Source: Terriglobia bacterium (GTDB lineage Bacteria > Acidobacteriota > Terriglobia > Versatilivoradales > Versatilivoraceae). From it: a DNA stretch of 64,000 bases. The stretch spans positions 4,111,136 through 4,175,135 of the forward strand of contig OX638355.1 in NCBI GenBank assembly GCA_951813285.1. The letters run 5' to 3'. Both the position numbers and the translations under genes were made by a program. Each line of letters opens with the position of its first letter. Positions within the stretch are counted from its first letter, which is position 1. Positions 8,484 through 19,600 of this stretch are shown one piece after another. The notes beneath the pieces were generated by a model, which saw nothing but the letters and a program-made list of their open reading frames with translations, ran no database searches and had not been told where the DNA came from.

Positions 8484-8891
8484 ATGGGACGAATCGTCGA
8501 GGGACTGGGATCGGTAGTTCTGTGGTCGTATAAACGCGGCACCTTCCCATACGACCTCATGTGCGCCGCCATTCTGCTCTTCATATTCCTCACGCCCGGC
8601 AGCGTGTTTCACGACCAGCCCGCCCCAACACCGACTCCATCTGAACCTTTCGGCCGGCAGGACATCTCTTATACCCAGGTTGAGCAGGGACAGTGGGTAT
8701 TCCTGGTCAGCACCGGTCTGATCCTTCCCGGCCAGGATGGCTTCCGGCTAACCCACACCGCCCGGACCCGGATCGAGAAGATATTGAACAAACCGTTCGT
8801 CATCAAAGACATCAAACCTGTTGTCAGCGGTAATGGCGAGGACCTCGGTCATTCCGTTTGGCTGAGCACAACCCGACCCAACCCCGAATAG
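8484..8891 (+). CDS. Small membrane-anchored protein of unknown function
   Basis: A 135-residue protein with one clear membrane segment at about residues 26-42 (LMCAAILLFIFLTPGSVF). A Pro/Thr-rich linker and a soluble domain of ~85 residues follow, so it is probably anchored with the domain outside the cytoplasm. I recognise no family. It sits between the LolD-type ATPase and LolA genes in the same direction, and may therefore belong to the same envelope function. The SD-like AAGGCGGAG precedes the ATG. The codon pattern is like that of its neighbours. Confidence 0.55.
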   Translation: MGRIVEGLGSVVLWSYKRGTFPYDLMCAAILLFIFLTPGSVFHDQPAPTPTPSEPFGRQDISYTQVEQGQWVFLVSTGLILPGQDGFRLTHTARTRIEKILNKPFVIKDIKPVVSGNGEDLGHSVWLSTTRPNPE

Positions 8892-8998
8892 TCCTTTCAG
8901 CTTGAAGATCCTGAGACCCCTGACCATTCAATGCCCCCCGACTCCGTTGCCATCCCTGGTTGGTCTCGCCTGGATGAATCGCCGGGCCAGGAAACACC

Positions 8999-9733
8999 AT
9001 GAGAACTGAAACCCCATTCCTGACCCGGATGGCGCCGGGGCTCGCAATCCTGCTGGCGATCGGTTGCGCGGGAACGATTCGGGGACTGGCCCAAGGCAGC
9101 CTGTCGGCCGAAGCCAGCAAAGTCCTGTCGAGAATGGATGCCAGGTCCAGAACCTTGAGTACCCTGAGTGCGGACCTGAAACAGACCAAAAAGATCGTCG
9201 TGATCGACGAGGTATCGGAGAAGACGGGCCAGCTTTATTACAAGAAGAGCTCCCGCAAAAGCACCTTCAAGGTGATCTACCACGCACCGGATCGCAGGAT
9301 CCTGCTACTGGAAAAAGGGAAAGTTAGAATTCTGGAGCCCCGGATCAAGCGCTACCAGGTAATTGACACCGGCAACGGCTCGGCAACGACGGAGCTGCCC
9401 CTGTTCTGGATCGGGCAGTCCGGCCGCAGCATCCGCAGGGACTACGACGTCCGCCACGTCAAGACGGACCTGATCGACGGCCAGCCCACCTCGCTGCTGG
9501 AACTCAACCCCAGGTCCGCCGCCGTGAAGAACCTGTTCTCGCAGATCCGACTGTGGGTGGACCACACGCACTGGATCCCCATCCAGACCCGCCTGATCGA
9601 GGCCAGTGAGGATCACCTCACCATTCTGCTGTCCGACATCAAGATCAATCCCAGGCTACCCAACCAGATCTTCGAGCTTGAAGTGCCCCAGGATTTCGAA
9701 AGGATTGAGCAGAAACTGCCCCCATCGCGTTGA
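8999..9733 (+). CDS. LolA-family outer-membrane lipoprotein carrier protein
   Basis: A 244-residue periplasmic protein with a signal sequence (LAILLAIGCAG around residues 15-25). A LolA domain follows: SRTLSTLSADLKQTKK, GQLYYKKSSRKSTFKVIY, RILLLEKGKVRILEP, then SQIRLWVDHTHWIPIQTRL. In the family this half-barrel binds the acyl chains of lipoproteins and carries them across the periplasm. It is about 30 residues longer than the E. coli protein. It is the last gene of the Lol-like set that begins at 5426. It ends head-to-head with acnA, the two stop codons being separated by only 8 bases. Confidence 0.8.
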   Translation: MRTETPFLTRMAPGLAILLAIGCAGTIRGLAQGSLSAEASKVLSRMDARSRTLSTLSADLKQTKKIVVIDEVSEKTGQLYYKKSSRKSTFKVIYHAPDRRILLLEKGKVRILEPRIKRYQVIDTGNGSATTELPLFWIGQSGRSIRRDYDVRHVKTDLIDGQPTSLLELNPRSAAVKNLFSQIRLWVDHTHWIPIQTRLIEASEDHLTILLSDIKINPRLPNQIFELEVPQDFERIEQKLPPSR

Positions 9734-9741
9734 CCCTGAGG

Positions 9742-12438
9742 TCAGGCCTTCATCAATCCACTCAGCACATAGGGCAGAATGCCCTGGTGGCGGTAGTATT
9801 CTACTTCCACCGGCGTATCGATGCGCACCGTAACCGGGACCCGTTCGGTACGGCCGCCCGGGCGGTGCACCACCAGAACGATCTCTTGCCGGGGATAAAT
9901 CTCGGGCTCGATTCCCACCAGATCGAAGACTTCGCTGCCATCCAGGCGGAGTGAGTCGGCGCCGGTTCCCTCCTGGAATTGGCAAGGCAGCACTCCCATT
10001 CCCACCAGGTTGCTGCGATGAATGCGCTCGAAGCTCCGGGCGACCACGGCCCGGACGCCCAGCATCCGGGTCCCCTTGGCCGCCCAGTCGCGAGAACTCC
10101 CGGTTCCGTATTCCTGACCGGCCAGAACGATGAGGGGAGTTCCCCGCTCCCGGTAGCGCAGCGCCGCCTCGTAGATGGTCATCCGGATCCCGTCGGGCTG
10201 GAAGCGGGTAACCCCTCCCTCGACACCCGGAACCATCAGGTTCTTGATGCGCACGTTGGCAAAGGTGCCGCGGGTCATGACCCGGTCATTTCCCCGGCGC
10301 GACCCGTAGCTGTTGAAATCCCCGGCCTCAACCCCGCGCTCCAGCAGATAGGCCCCGGCGGGGGAGGCCTGTGCAATGGCCCCCGCCGGGCTGATGTGGT
10401 CGGTGGTCACCGAGTCCCCCAGAATCGCCAGCGGACGGGCGCCCTTGATGTCTCCCACCTCCCCGGCCCCGGGGGAGAAGTTCTCGAAAAAGGGCGGTTC
10501 CTGGATGTAGGTTGAATCGGGAGCCCACTCGAAAAGGTCTCCCCGGGCGGCCGGGATCTCCTGCCACCCGCCGTTGGTACCGGAGGAGTCCCCGTACATC
10601 CGGCGAAAGGTCTCGGGATCGAAGGCAGCCGCCATCAGGTCGCTCACTTCTTGCAGGCTGGGCCAGATGTCCTTGAGGTAGACCTCCTCCCCGTCACTGC
10701 CCCGTCCGACAGGTTCGGAGGTCAGATCGATATCGATGCGCCCGGCAAGCGCAAAGGCGACCACCAGGGGGGGACTCATCAGGAAATTGGCCTTGATGTT
10801 GGGGTGGACCCTGGCTTCGAAGTTGCGGTTCCCGCTCAAGACGCTGGCGGCAACCAGGTCGTTGCCGGTCACCACCCGTTCGATCTCCGGGTCCAGGGGA
10901 CCGGAATTGCCGATGCAGGTGGTGCACCCGTAGCCGACCAGGTTGAAGCCGAGTCGGTCCAGGTAGGGCTGCAACCCGGTTTTTTCCAGATAGCGGGAGA
11001 CCACTCGCGACCCTGGGGCCAGGGATCTCTTGACGGTGGGGTGGACGTTCAAACCCTTCTCGACGGCTTTCCTGGCCAGCAGCCCAGCCGCCAGCATCAC
11101 CCCCGGATTGGAGGTGTTGGTGCAGGAAGTGATGGCGGCGATCAAGACATCGCCATGGCCCACAACAGAGGCGCCGGATGGAAGTCCCAGTTGGTAACGC
11201 TTTTTCAAGGTGGAGGTCTTCTGGTCAAATCCACCCTCGCTCAGAGGCCGGCTCAGCAGTTCCAGGAAGGTCGGTTTCAACTGGTCGAGCTCGAGGCGAT
11301 CCTGGGGGCGCCTGGGACCGGCCACCGAGGATTGGATCTCTCCCAGGTCGACCTCCAGCACCCGACTGTAGTCACAGTCTCCCTGGCGCGGAATGCCGAA
11401 GAGACCCTGAGCCTTGTAGTAGTTGCGAAATGTCTCCACCAGTTGCGGACTCCTGCCGGTGGCCTGGAGATAGCTGCAGGTCTCCTCATCCACCGGGAAA
11501 AAGCCGATGGTCGCACCATACTCGGGAGCCATGTTGGCGATCGTGGCCCGATCGGTTACAGGCAGGGAGGCCGCTCCTTCGCCGAAGTATTCCACGAACT
11601 TACCCACCACATTGGCCTTCCGCAGCATCTCGGTGCATTTCAGGACCAGGTCGGTGGCCGTCACTCCCTCGCGAAGACGTCCGGTCAGGTGAACCCCGAC
11701 CACGTCCGGGGTCAGGAAGTAGACGGGTTGCCCCAGCATCCCGGCTTCGGCCTCGATCCCCCCAACCCCCCAGCCCAGGATCCCCAACCCGTTGATCATG
11801 GTGGTGTGGGAATCTGTGCCCACCAGGGTATCCGGGTAATAGACCCCCTCCTTCTCCACGACCCCCTGGGCCAGATATTCCAGGTTGACCTGATGCACGA
11901 TTCCTATCCCCGGCGGAACGACTCTGAAATGGTCGAAGGCCTGCATCCCCCACTTCAGGAACTGGTAGCGGGCCCGGTTGCGCCGGAATTCCATCTCCAT
12001 GTTCAGCCGCAGCGCCTGGGGGCTTCCGGAGTAGTCCACCTGTATGGAATGGTCTACCACCAGGTCCACCGGGACCAGGGGTTCGACCCATTTGGGCTGC
12101 CCGCCCATGCGAGCCACCGCGGATCTCATGGCGGCAAGATCAACCAGCAGCGGGACGCCGGTGAAGTCCTGGAGCACGATGCGGGCCACCACGAAGGGAA
12201 TTTCTTCGGTGCGCGGCGCTCCGGCTTTCCAGTTGGCCAGGGCCTGAATGTTCTCCTCGGTGATCCTGTTGCCGTCAAAATTGCGGAGCAGGGATTCCAG
12301 GACGATTCGGAGGCTGACCGGAAGCCGTGAGATGGTGCCGATTCCCTGCCGTTCCAACTGGGGCAGCGAATAGAAACGCCCGTTGCACCCGTTCCCCAGG
12401 CTGAATTCCTGTAAAGAGTTGTAGAGTTTGTGGCTCAC
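9742..12438 (-). CDS. acnA: Aconitate hydratase A
   Basis: An 898-residue aconitase/IRP1-type enzyme, the usual length of AcnA. It converts citrate to isocitrate in the TCA cycle. The three 4Fe-4S cysteines are in [11 protein letters not shown] and in YGCTTCIGN. The N-terminal block [13 protein letters not shown] and the C-terminal swivel domain with [16 protein letters not shown] are both present. The start is GTG with GGAG a few bases upstream. It is monocistronic as far as can be seen, facing the LolA gene at its 3' end. A 559-residue open frame on the opposite strand is a high-GC shadow. Confidence 0.96.
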   Translation of the reverse strand: MSHKLYNSLQEFSLGNGCNGRFYSLPQLERQGIGTISRLPVSLRIVLESLLRNFDGNRITEENIQALANWKAGAPRTEEIPFVVARIVLQDFTGVPLLVDLAAMRSAVARMGGQPKWVEPLVPVDLVVDHSIQVDYSGSPQALRLNMEMEFRRNRARYQFLKWGMQAFDHFRVVPPGIGIVHQVNLEYLAQGVVEKEGVYYPDTLVGTDSHTTMINGLGILGWGVGGIEAEAGMLGQPVYFLTPDVVGVHLTGRLREGVTATDLVLKCTEMLRKANVVGKFVEYFGEGAASLPVTDRATIANMAPEYGATIGFFPVDEETCSYLQATGRSPQLVETFRNYYKAQGLFGIPRQGDCDYSRVLEVDLGEIQSSVAGPRRPQDRLELDQLKPTFLELLSRPLSEGGFDQKTSTLKKRYQLGLPSGASVVGHGDVLIAAITSCTNTSNPGVMLAAGLLARKAVEKGLNVHPTVKRSLAPGSRVVSRYLEKTGLQPYLDRLGFNLVGYGCTTCIGNSGPLDPEIERVVTGNDLVAASVLSGNRNFEARVHPNIKANFLMSPPLVVAFALAGRIDIDLTSEPVGRGSDGEEVYLKDIWPSLQEVSDLMAAAFDPETFRRMYGDSSGTNGGWQEIPAARGDLFEWAPDSTYIQEPPFFENFSPGAGEVGDIKGARPLAILGDSVTTDHISPAGAIAQASPAGAYLLERGVEAGDFNSYGSRRGNDRVMTRGTFANVRIKNLMVPGVEGGVTRFQPDGIRMTIYEAALRYRERGTPLIVLAGQEYGTGSSRDWAAKGTRMLGVRAVVARSFERIHRSNLVGMGVLPCQFQEGTGADSLRLDGSEVFDLVGIEPEIYPRQEIVLVVHRPGGRTERVPVTVRIDTPVEVEYYRHQGILPYVLSGLMKA

Positions 12439-12575
12439 GGTACTCCGAGCGGATCGAATGGCTTGGTCTGGAACCGCGGTGTCTTGATCCGAAACTGCAG
12501 CCGGGAGAATATGCGCTGGTCCGCCGGCCTGTCAAGGGGCGCACGGGCTGCCCAACCGGGCCCTGGTGTTCTGTC

Positions 12576-13451
12576 TCAGTCCAGACTCTCGACCTGGACC
12601 TGGTCGGTCGGTCGGGAGCCGGGATTCAGGCGGTAGTCGCGAAACAGGCTGGTTTCCCTGCGGTGAGTGCCCTTGAAGAGAAGGCTCCGCCGGTAGGTTA
12701 CCGTGGTAAAGGTGGGGAGCCAGAGGCCGTTGCCGATATCGGCCTGCTCCAGGGTGATGGTGGCCCCTTTCTTGAGACTGCCGAACAGTCCTCCCACGAA
12801 TCGGACGTCCTCCCCGAGCCTCCCCGTCAAACGGATCGGCTGGTGGGACTCCCGGGTGATCCAGAGCTTCCCGCTCAAACTCCTCAGAAACGCGGAACGG
12901 GAGGAAGGCGGCTCGAAGCCCGCTCTCGGCTCGAAGTCCAGCACCAGGGTCTCCCATCCGTTCACGTTCTCCCTGCCCGTCAAGGTAAAGCGAAAGGCCG
13001 CCAACAGGTTCCGGAAGATTTCGGTCTGCATTTGCCCGTCCCGTTCCCGCCGGGTTCTGGCGATTCTTGCCTTCCGTTTTCGGGGAGAGAGACGCTCGGC
13101 ATCCGAGATGGACCGCTGGATGGCTCGGTCCTGGGCTTGAAGATACTGCCGATCGTAACGAGCGCCATTGATGGAAGTCAGCTTGGAGAAGGATTCCAAC
13201 TCGGTGTGGATCCAGGTATAGGTCCTGGAAACCGACTCCTCGATGTTCCCGGCGGAGCCGTAGCGGTCCACCACCGCCTTTTCCTCGTACACATAGCCGT
13301 AGCGGGCTCGATCGTTCTCCATCTGGTTGTCGATCACCCGCTTCAGAATCGCATTCAGGCGGGCAGGTGCCTGGTCCTCCAATGCCGCCCCTGCCCCGGC
13401 TTCCCCCCAGGCGAAAGCAACAACCACGCAAATTAGCAATTTCCGGACCAT
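12576..13451 (-). CDS. Exported protein with possible LolA-like domain, function unknown
   Basis: A 291-residue protein that starts with a signal sequence (KLLICVVVAFAWGEAGAGAA). An acidic/basic helical region (~35-125) rich in Arg, Glu and Gln follows. A beta-rich C-terminal part has FTLTGRENVNGWETLVLDF, GKLWITRESHQPIRLTG and DYRLNPGSR. That strand pattern is reminiscent of outer-membrane lipoprotein-sorting folds, common as paralogues in Acidobacteriota, but I cannot name a family. The start is the ATG at 13451; the longer frame to 13610 is rejected because the signal peptide begins here. It is divergent from the anion transporter. Expected in the periplasm. Confidence 0.6.
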   Translation of the reverse strand: MVRKLLICVVVAFAWGEAGAGAALEDQAPARLNAILKRVIDNQMENDRARYGYVYEEKAVVDRYGSAGNIEESVSRTYTWIHTELESFSKLTSINGARYDRQYLQAQDRAIQRSISDAERLSPRKRKARIARTRRERDGQMQTEIFRNLLAAFRFTLTGRENVNGWETLVLDFEPRAGFEPPSSRSAFLRSLSGKLWITRESHQPIRLTGRLGEDVRFVGGLFGSLKKGATITLEQADIGNGLWLPTFTTVTYRRSLLFKGTHRRETSLFRDYRLNPGSRPTDQVQVESLD

Positions 13452-13651
13452 GGTGGCATTATAACGCCGAAATCGCGGCCCCATGCCGATTGCTGTTTCT
13501 GTGAAGCATTGGGGCCGCAGACAGGTGTGGCAGCCGGCGGCACAGGCAACCTGCGCAGACCGCGAAGCCACAACGGGCCTTGGCCTGCCTGCCGAGGACG
13601 TTGCCCCCAACCGGGAGGACCCGCCCGGACCCTGACTCGGAGAGAATCACC

Positions 13652-15436
13652 GTGGAGATGGAGATGTTGATTGTCTCGGCCATCCTGCTCCTGACCCTGG
13701 TCCTTTTCGTAACCGAGCTGTTTCCCATAGACCTGACGGCTCTGCTGGTGGTGGGGCTGTTGATACTCACCGGCGTGCTGACCCCCGCCGAGGGCTTCTC
13801 GGGCTTCAGCCACCCGGCCCCGGTCACGGTTGCGGCCATGATGGTCCTGAGCGCCGGCCTGCTCCGAACCGGGGCGGTGGCCAAACTGGGGCAGAAAGTC
13901 TCGTCTCTGGGCGGGTCCTCCGAGTTCAGCCAGTTGGTGGTGATCTTCCCGGTGGTCGCCCTGTTCTCGGCCTTCATCAGCAATACGGCGGCGGTGGCCA
14001 TGTTTATTCCCCTGGTCCTGAACATCGCCCGTGAGAAGAAGCTGAGCCCCTCCAAAATGCTGCTTCCGCTCTCCTACGCGGCTATCCTGGGAGGGGCCTG
14101 CACCTATATCGGCACCTCGACCAATATCATCGTCGGCACCATCTACGCCGGCGGGAACCGTCCTCCCCTCCAGATGTTCGAGTTCAGCGGTCTGGGACTG
14201 GTCCTGCTGGGCCTGGGAGCCGCCTACATGCTGGCCATCGGACAGAGGAAGCTCCCCAACCGGCCTACCGAAGCCAGTCTCACCGAAGGATACCGGCTCC
14301 GCGAGTACCTGACGGAACTGCTGATTCGGGAGGATTCGCCGCTGCTGGACAAGAGGCTGAGAGAGACCGATTTCAGCCAACAGCTGGACATCGAGGTCCT
14401 GGAAATCCAGCGCGGCCGCGAGAAGCTCCGGTTGTTCCTGCAGGAGATCCGACTCAAGGACGGAGACATTCTGATCGTGAAGGGAAACCTGGACAATATC
14501 CTGAAGGTTCGCGATACGGAAGGGGTCGACATCCTGGCCGACGTCAAGCTGAGCGACGGCGACCTGAAATCGGAAGACATCACCCTGGCCGAGGCTGTCA
14601 TTTCACCTGAATCGTCCCTGATCGGCCTGACGCTGAAGGAAGCCAACTTCCGCCAGCGCTACCAGGCCACGGCCCTGGCGATCCGGAGACACGGAAGCCA
14701 GATCCGGGACAAACTGGGGCGGGTACGCTTGCGGGTAGGGGACATGCTGCTGGTCCAGGTGCGCAAGCAAATTCTGGGCAACCTGAGGCAGGACTCCGAT
14801 TTCATGCTGATCCTGGAGGAGTCTCAAGGCTCCGATTTCCGTCTCAGCAAGCTACCCTTCGCGGTCCTGATCTTTCTGGGGGTGATTGCCGCCGCGGCCT
14901 TTCAGAAACTGGACATAGAGTTGGCCGCCCTGTTCGGCGCCTTACTGATGGTGTTTACGCGCTGCCTCACCCTCCGGCAGGCCTACCTGGCCGTGGACTG
15001 GCGCATTGTCATCCTGATCGGGGGAACCCTCGCCCTGGGAGCGGCCATGGAAAAAACCGGGACGGCCAACCTCATTGCCGACAGCCTGGTGGGGTGGTCC
15101 GGCGCCCTGGGTCCGGTGGCGCTGATCGCTGTGCTCTATCTGGCAACCATGGGGATGACCGAGATCATGTCCAACAATGCCACCGCAGCTCTGTTGACCC
15201 CAATCGCCATCTCCATCGCCCATCAGGGCGGTTGGGACCCCCGGCCCTTTGCCTTTTGCGTGGCCTTTGCCGCTTCCTGCAGTTTCCTGACGCCTATCGG
15301 GTACCAGACCAACACCATGGTGTACGGCCCCGGGGGGTATCGGTTTACCGATTACTTCAAGGTGGGAGCATGGCTGAGCCTCATCAGCTGGCTGGCGGCC
15401 ACCCTGCTGATCCCCCGCATCTGGCCCTTCGACTAA
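13652..15436 (+). CDS. SLC13-type anion permease with two RCK_C (TrkA-C) domains
   Basis: A ~594-residue membrane protein. An N-terminal block of membrane helices (~1-185, with the SNTAAVAMFIPL and IGTSTNIIVG motifs of the DASS/ArsB superfamily) is followed by a soluble insert of ~200 residues. The insert carries two TrkA-C-like domains (LLDKRLRETDFSQQLDIEVL and IGLTLKEANFRQRYQATALA). A second helix block follows with MSNNATAALLTPIAI, the second SNNA motif. This is the usual form of bacterial SLC13 permeases thought to carry sulfate, dicarboxylates or similar anions. The insert may gate transport by binding a small ligand. I chose a GTG start at 13652 behind GGAGAG. The substrate is unknown. 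Confidence 0.85.
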   Translation: MEMEMLIVSAILLLTLVLFVTELFPIDLTALLVVGLLILTGVLTPAEGFSGFSHPAPVTVAAMMVLSAGLLRTGAVAKLGQKVSSLGGSSEFSQLVVIFPVVALFSAFISNTAAVAMFIPLVLNIAREKKLSPSKMLLPLSYAAILGGACTYIGTSTNIIVGTIYAGGNRPPLQMFEFSGLGLVLLGLGAAYMLAIGQRKLPNRPTEASLTEGYRLREYLTELLIREDSPLLDKRLRETDFSQQLDIEVLEIQRGREKLRLFLQEIRLKDGDILIVKGNLDNILKVRDTEGVDILADVKLSDGDLKSEDITLAEAVISPESSLIGLTLKEANFRQRYQATALAIRRHGSQIRDKLGRVRLRVGDMLLVQVRKQILGNLRQDSDFMLILEESQGSDFRLSKLPFAVLIFLGVIAAAAFQKLDIELAALFGALLMVFTRCLTLRQAYLAVDWRIVILIGGTLALGAAMEKTGTANLIADSLVGWSGALGPVALIAVLYLATMGMTEIMSNNATAALLTPIAISIAHQGGWDPRPFAFCVAFAASCSFLTPIGYQTNTMVYGPGGYRFTDYFKVGAWLSLISWLAATLLIPRIWPFD

Positions 15437-15499
15437 CCCGTCGGCAGTGGATGGCCTGCCCCGGCAGCCAGGCGACGGCGAGGAGAAAAGGAGCTGCCG

Positions 15500-16480
15500 T
15501 TGACCGCTCGAATCCCTCCGGCTCTGACGCTCATATTTCTCGCACTCTTCGCCATGATCTTTCATCCCACGGCCCGGGCCGAGCGCCACAGGGTCATCCT
15601 GGACTCAGACCTGGGATCGGACGTCGACGATGCCTTCGCCCTGGCGCTGCTGCTGGCCAGTCCGGAATTGGAGATCGTGGGGATCACCCTGGGGCACGGC
15701 CAAACCGACAAGAGAGGCCGGCTGGCCTGTCGCCTCCTCTACGAAACCGGGCGCGAGGAGATCCCGGTGGCCCTGGGCAGACCTACCCCCCTGGTAGTGG
15801 GTCATCCAAGAATCACCGGGCCCGACCCCCGGCAGTTTTCCTGGGCCGAGGGATTTTCAACGGCCAAGCCCATCGATACTCCGGCGGCGGACTTCATCGC
15901 GGACCAATTGCGCCGAAACCCCGGCCAGATCACCCTGATATCGGTCGGTCCGGTGTCCAACCTGGCCGACCTGCTTCAAAAGGACCCGGAGGCGCTGCAA
16001 CTGGCCAAAAGGGTCTACTCCATGTTCGGTTCCTTCTACCTGGGATACGGCGGCAGCCCCGTGCCCTCAGCCGAGTGGAACGTGCGGGCCGATATCCCCG
16101 CCGCCCGCATCCTGTCTTCCTCAACGACCCCGATCACCTACGCCGGCCTGGACGTCACGGCTTTTGTGGAGTTGAAGGCCGAACAACGCCAGGCCCTCTG
16201 GTCCCACCGATCGCCGCTCACCGACGCGCTTCAGGCTCTCTACCGGCTCTGGGGGCGGGAAACACCCATCCTCTTCGACCCCGTCCCCATCGGCATGGTG
16301 CTTTGGCCGGAGCTGTTCCGCACCCGCGCTGCTCACGTCCGCACCACCGCCGAGGGATTCACGGTCATCGACGAAAGCCGGCCGCCCAACAGTCGGGTGG
16401 CCATGTCGATCCAGACCGACGAGTTCCTGAAGCGGCTGGTCGACCGCCTGCTGCGACAAAACCTGAAGCGTGGACGGTGA
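15500..16480 (+). CDS. Exported inosine-uridine-preferring nucleoside hydrolase family protein
   Basis: A 326-residue protein that begins with a signal sequence (ALTLIFLALFAMIFHPTARA). A nucleoside hydrolase fold follows. The N-terminal metal site appears as DSDLGSDVDDAFAL (residues ~34-47), a variant of the D-x-D-x-G-x-D-D-A signature with an extra residue. ITLISVGPVSNLADLL is the usual mid-domain block. Members cleave the N-glycosidic bond of ribonucleosides; the secreted form suggests scavenging of external nucleosides. The start is a TTG with AAAAGGAG 6 bases upstream. It lies 63 bases downstream of the anion permease in the same direction. Confidence 0.82.
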   Translation: MTARIPPALTLIFLALFAMIFHPTARAERHRVILDSDLGSDVDDAFALALLLASPELEIVGITLGHGQTDKRGRLACRLLYETGREEIPVALGRPTPLVVGHPRITGPDPRQFSWAEGFSTAKPIDTPAADFIADQLRRNPGQITLISVGPVSNLADLLQKDPEALQLAKRVYSMFGSFYLGYGGSPVPSAEWNVRADIPAARILSSSTTPITYAGLDVTAFVELKAEQRQALWSHRSPLTDALQALYRLWGRETPILFDPVPIGMVLWPELFRTRAAHVRTTAEGFTVIDESRPPNSRVAMSIQTDEFLKRLVDRLLRQNLKRGR

Positions 16481-16623
16481 GGAGGCGGGGGCGGGACCAG
16501 CGGAGGATAGTGTAATAAAGGAAAATTCCGGAAGCAGGAGGGGGCGGCTACTGAGACTTTGAGGACTCGATGCGCGCCCAGATCTCAGCGGCGAGCTTTT
16601 GGGCTTCGAATGTCTGCACGCCG

Positions 16624-19600
16624 CTAGAAATTGAGTCGCAGCGACAACTGGAACTGCCGCGGATCGAATGCCGCCGTGAAGGAGAAGGGCTCGGTGACCG
16701 GTCCCCGGCGGCCCACCAGCCGGGAAGGAAGTTCGTCGATACTCACGTCGCCGACCGTGCTGTTGATGTGCTTGAAGTTGGTTCGGTTGAACAGATTGAA
16801 GGCCTCGGCGATCAGCCCCAGAGTCCAGGTCTCGGTGAGCGGAATCTCACGGTTCAGTCGGAGATCGAAAGAGAAAAAGTCGGGCCCCATGCCGACGTTG
16901 CGGCCCACGCCCCAGGGGCGGTGAGTGTCGTTGTGGCGGTCGCCCACGCTGTCGAAGCCCGAGTTGAGATTGAAGGGCGCCCCCGAGCGCGCGCTCGCAA
17001 TGGCCGAGACCGTGAAGTCGCGGATCAGGGCGTGACCGAATCCGCCTCCGGTGCCCGATCTCCAGGGGAGATCCACCACCGTGTAGGCGACGAAGTTGTG
17101 TTTCCGGTGGAAGGAAGACAAGGCCCACTCGGCCTTGGCGTCCCACTGCAAGTGCGGCTGGAACGAGGAGTTGTAGTCGGTGTTCTCGTCCATGGTCTTG
17201 CTCCAGGTGTAGTGGGCCGAGAGGGTGAATCCGTCGAAGAAGCGTTTCCGGAACTGGGCCATAAAGGCATGGTAGGAGGAATTGGCCCAACTGCCGTAGA
17301 TGTTGTTCTGCAACACCAGCGGATTGTGAAAGCCCACGATCGGGCGTCCCAGCTCGTTGGTTCCCGCCTGGTAGAGGTTGGTGTCCAGGGGACGAATAAT
17401 GTGGACGCCCCGGTTGAAGTTGTATCCCAGCGAGACGGTGTAGCCGTCGGCCACCTCGCGCTGGATCTCGAGGCTGGCCTGCTGGGAATAGGGATTGACC
17501 GTGTCGTCGGCCACATCGAACTGCACCCGCAACGGAAGCCCCGGTCCCGGATCGATCCCGTGGATGGCCAGGTCCTGAGGCGTGATGGAACGGGTCCCCA
17601 GGATGCCCCGCTGCAGGGCGGTTTGGTAGATCTCTGCCGAGGTGAGCAGACCGCCGGTCAACGCACTGTTGATTCCGGATAACCCGGTCAGCGGGACGAA
17701 TACCTGGAAGATATCGCCCGCCTCTCCCAGCAGGTCCCTGATGTAGGTGATCTGGCTTTCGATCCTGGCGTAGTAGATGCCGAAGCCTCCGCGTACGACC
17801 ACACGCGGATCGGGGCTCCAGGCGAATCCCAGTCTGGGCGCAAAGTTGTTCTTGTCGGTCGGGAACCGCGTCTTGACCTCGAACTCGTGACGGCCGCCCA
17901 GCGTCAGTTGCAAGTTGGGCCGCAGGCGCCAGGAGGCTTCGGCGAAGAAGTTGAGATAGTTCTTCCATCCGATCCAATAGGGACTGCCGAAGCCCTGCTG
18001 GTAAATAAGCGGCAGCCCCAGGGCATAGGCCTGCAGGGATGAGATCGGTTCGTCCAGCGCGGCTGCAAGCTGGGGCTGTCCGAACGCCGTCAGAGCGCCC
18101 TGCAGCAGCTGAGCCGCTCCTGCGCCGATGCCGTTGTCGACTATAAGGGACAGAGGCACAGCCTCGCCGAACTGAAAGCGCCCTCCGAAAAAGGTTTCCG
18201 ATCTGATGCTGAAACGCGAGCCCCCGGCGTCGATGCCGAACTTGTAGGTATGCGGGCCGGAAGTACGGGTGAAATTCTGCCGCACCTGGCCGGCCCGTTC
18301 CACGATGCGAGTCGGCATGATCAGGTCCCGTCCGAACAGGCCGAACCCGTTGATGTCGATCGACGGACCGTAGGGGTCGGTCGGATACACGCCGGAGTCG
18401 TGATAGTTGAATCCCAGGAGGGTTTCGCTGGCCAGCTCCGGGTTGATCAGCAGCGTATTGCCCAGTGCCACCCCGAAATCGTTGGTGTGGATGTTCCGGC
18501 CGCGGCTGTAGGAGACCAGCGATCCGAACTGCGTATTCTCGCTGTCCAAGCCGGTCCAGTTGACCCGCGTGAACAGCGTATGCCCATCCCCCACCGTGTG
18601 GTCCACACGCCCCAGGAACTGCTGGCGTTCCTCCCCGAACGGAAACACCCCGCTGTTCTGCTCGAACAAGGAGACGAGGTGGGGATAGTTTCCCGGCGTC
18701 AGAGCAGCCGCGAACTCGTCCAACAGCGGCGCCGGGATCAGCCCCGTCGTGCCCAGGCCCGCCATCAGGGCCTGCTGCGAGGGGGTCAGCTCGTACAGGA
18801 ACGAGTCGTCCCGCAGCAGGGGAACGAAGACCGATTCGTGGCGGTCCAGCCGTTCATAGGCGCCGTAGAAAAACGTCCCCTCCCGTCCCAGCGGTCCGCC
18901 GATCGAGGCGCCGCTCTGGGCTCGGGTATAGGCCGATTTCCGTGGATCGAAGTAGTTGCGGGCCTGGACGTGGCGGTTGCGGAGCAGCCCGAACAGGCTT
19001 CCATGCAACTGGCTGGTACCGCCCTTGGTGACGATGTTGATCGCGCCTCCCGGCGCCCCGCCCAGCTCGGCCGAAAACGTGTTTCGGTTCACCTGGAACT
19101 CCTGCACCGCCGCCTGGGTAATGGTCGACCGAACCGCTCCCGTGTCGAAGACGTTGTTCAAGCCGTCCAGCATGAAGGTGTTGTTTCGCCCGCTGCCCCC
19201 CCCAATGCCCAGCCCTGAATGCGGAGTGACCACAATTCGGCCGTCCCGGTCATCGACCATATCGTTCGTGCTGACGACTCCCGGGGTCAGCAGAGCCAGA
19301 TCCAGGTAGTCCCGGCGGTTGATGGGGAGGTTCTCGATGCGGACGGAGTCGATATAGTCGGCCTGCGCCGTCTGATGGGTGTCGATCGCCGGGCGCTCGG
19401 CTACGGCTGAAACCACGATGCTCCTGGTGGCCGTGCCCAGGGTCAGCTCCGGGGAAAAGGCCGCGGTCTCTCCCACGCGGACCTCGAAGTTCTCGGCCAG
19501 GTAGGGGACAAAGCCCTCCGCCTCGAAACGCAGCGTGTAGAGGCCCGGCATCACGTGGCTGAAAACATACTCCCCCAGCGCGGAGGTGACGGTTTTTCGC

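Noticed and set aside
9731-9744. TGACC-CTGA-GGTCA hairpin made of the two convergent stop codons of lolA-type and acnA genes
   Set aside because: It has only a 5-bp stem and no T-run on either strand, so I do not call a terminator.
10651-12330. A 559-residue open frame antisense to acnA
   Set aside because: acnA is complete and unambiguous on the other strand; the antisense translation is rich in His, Gln and Gly without domain features.
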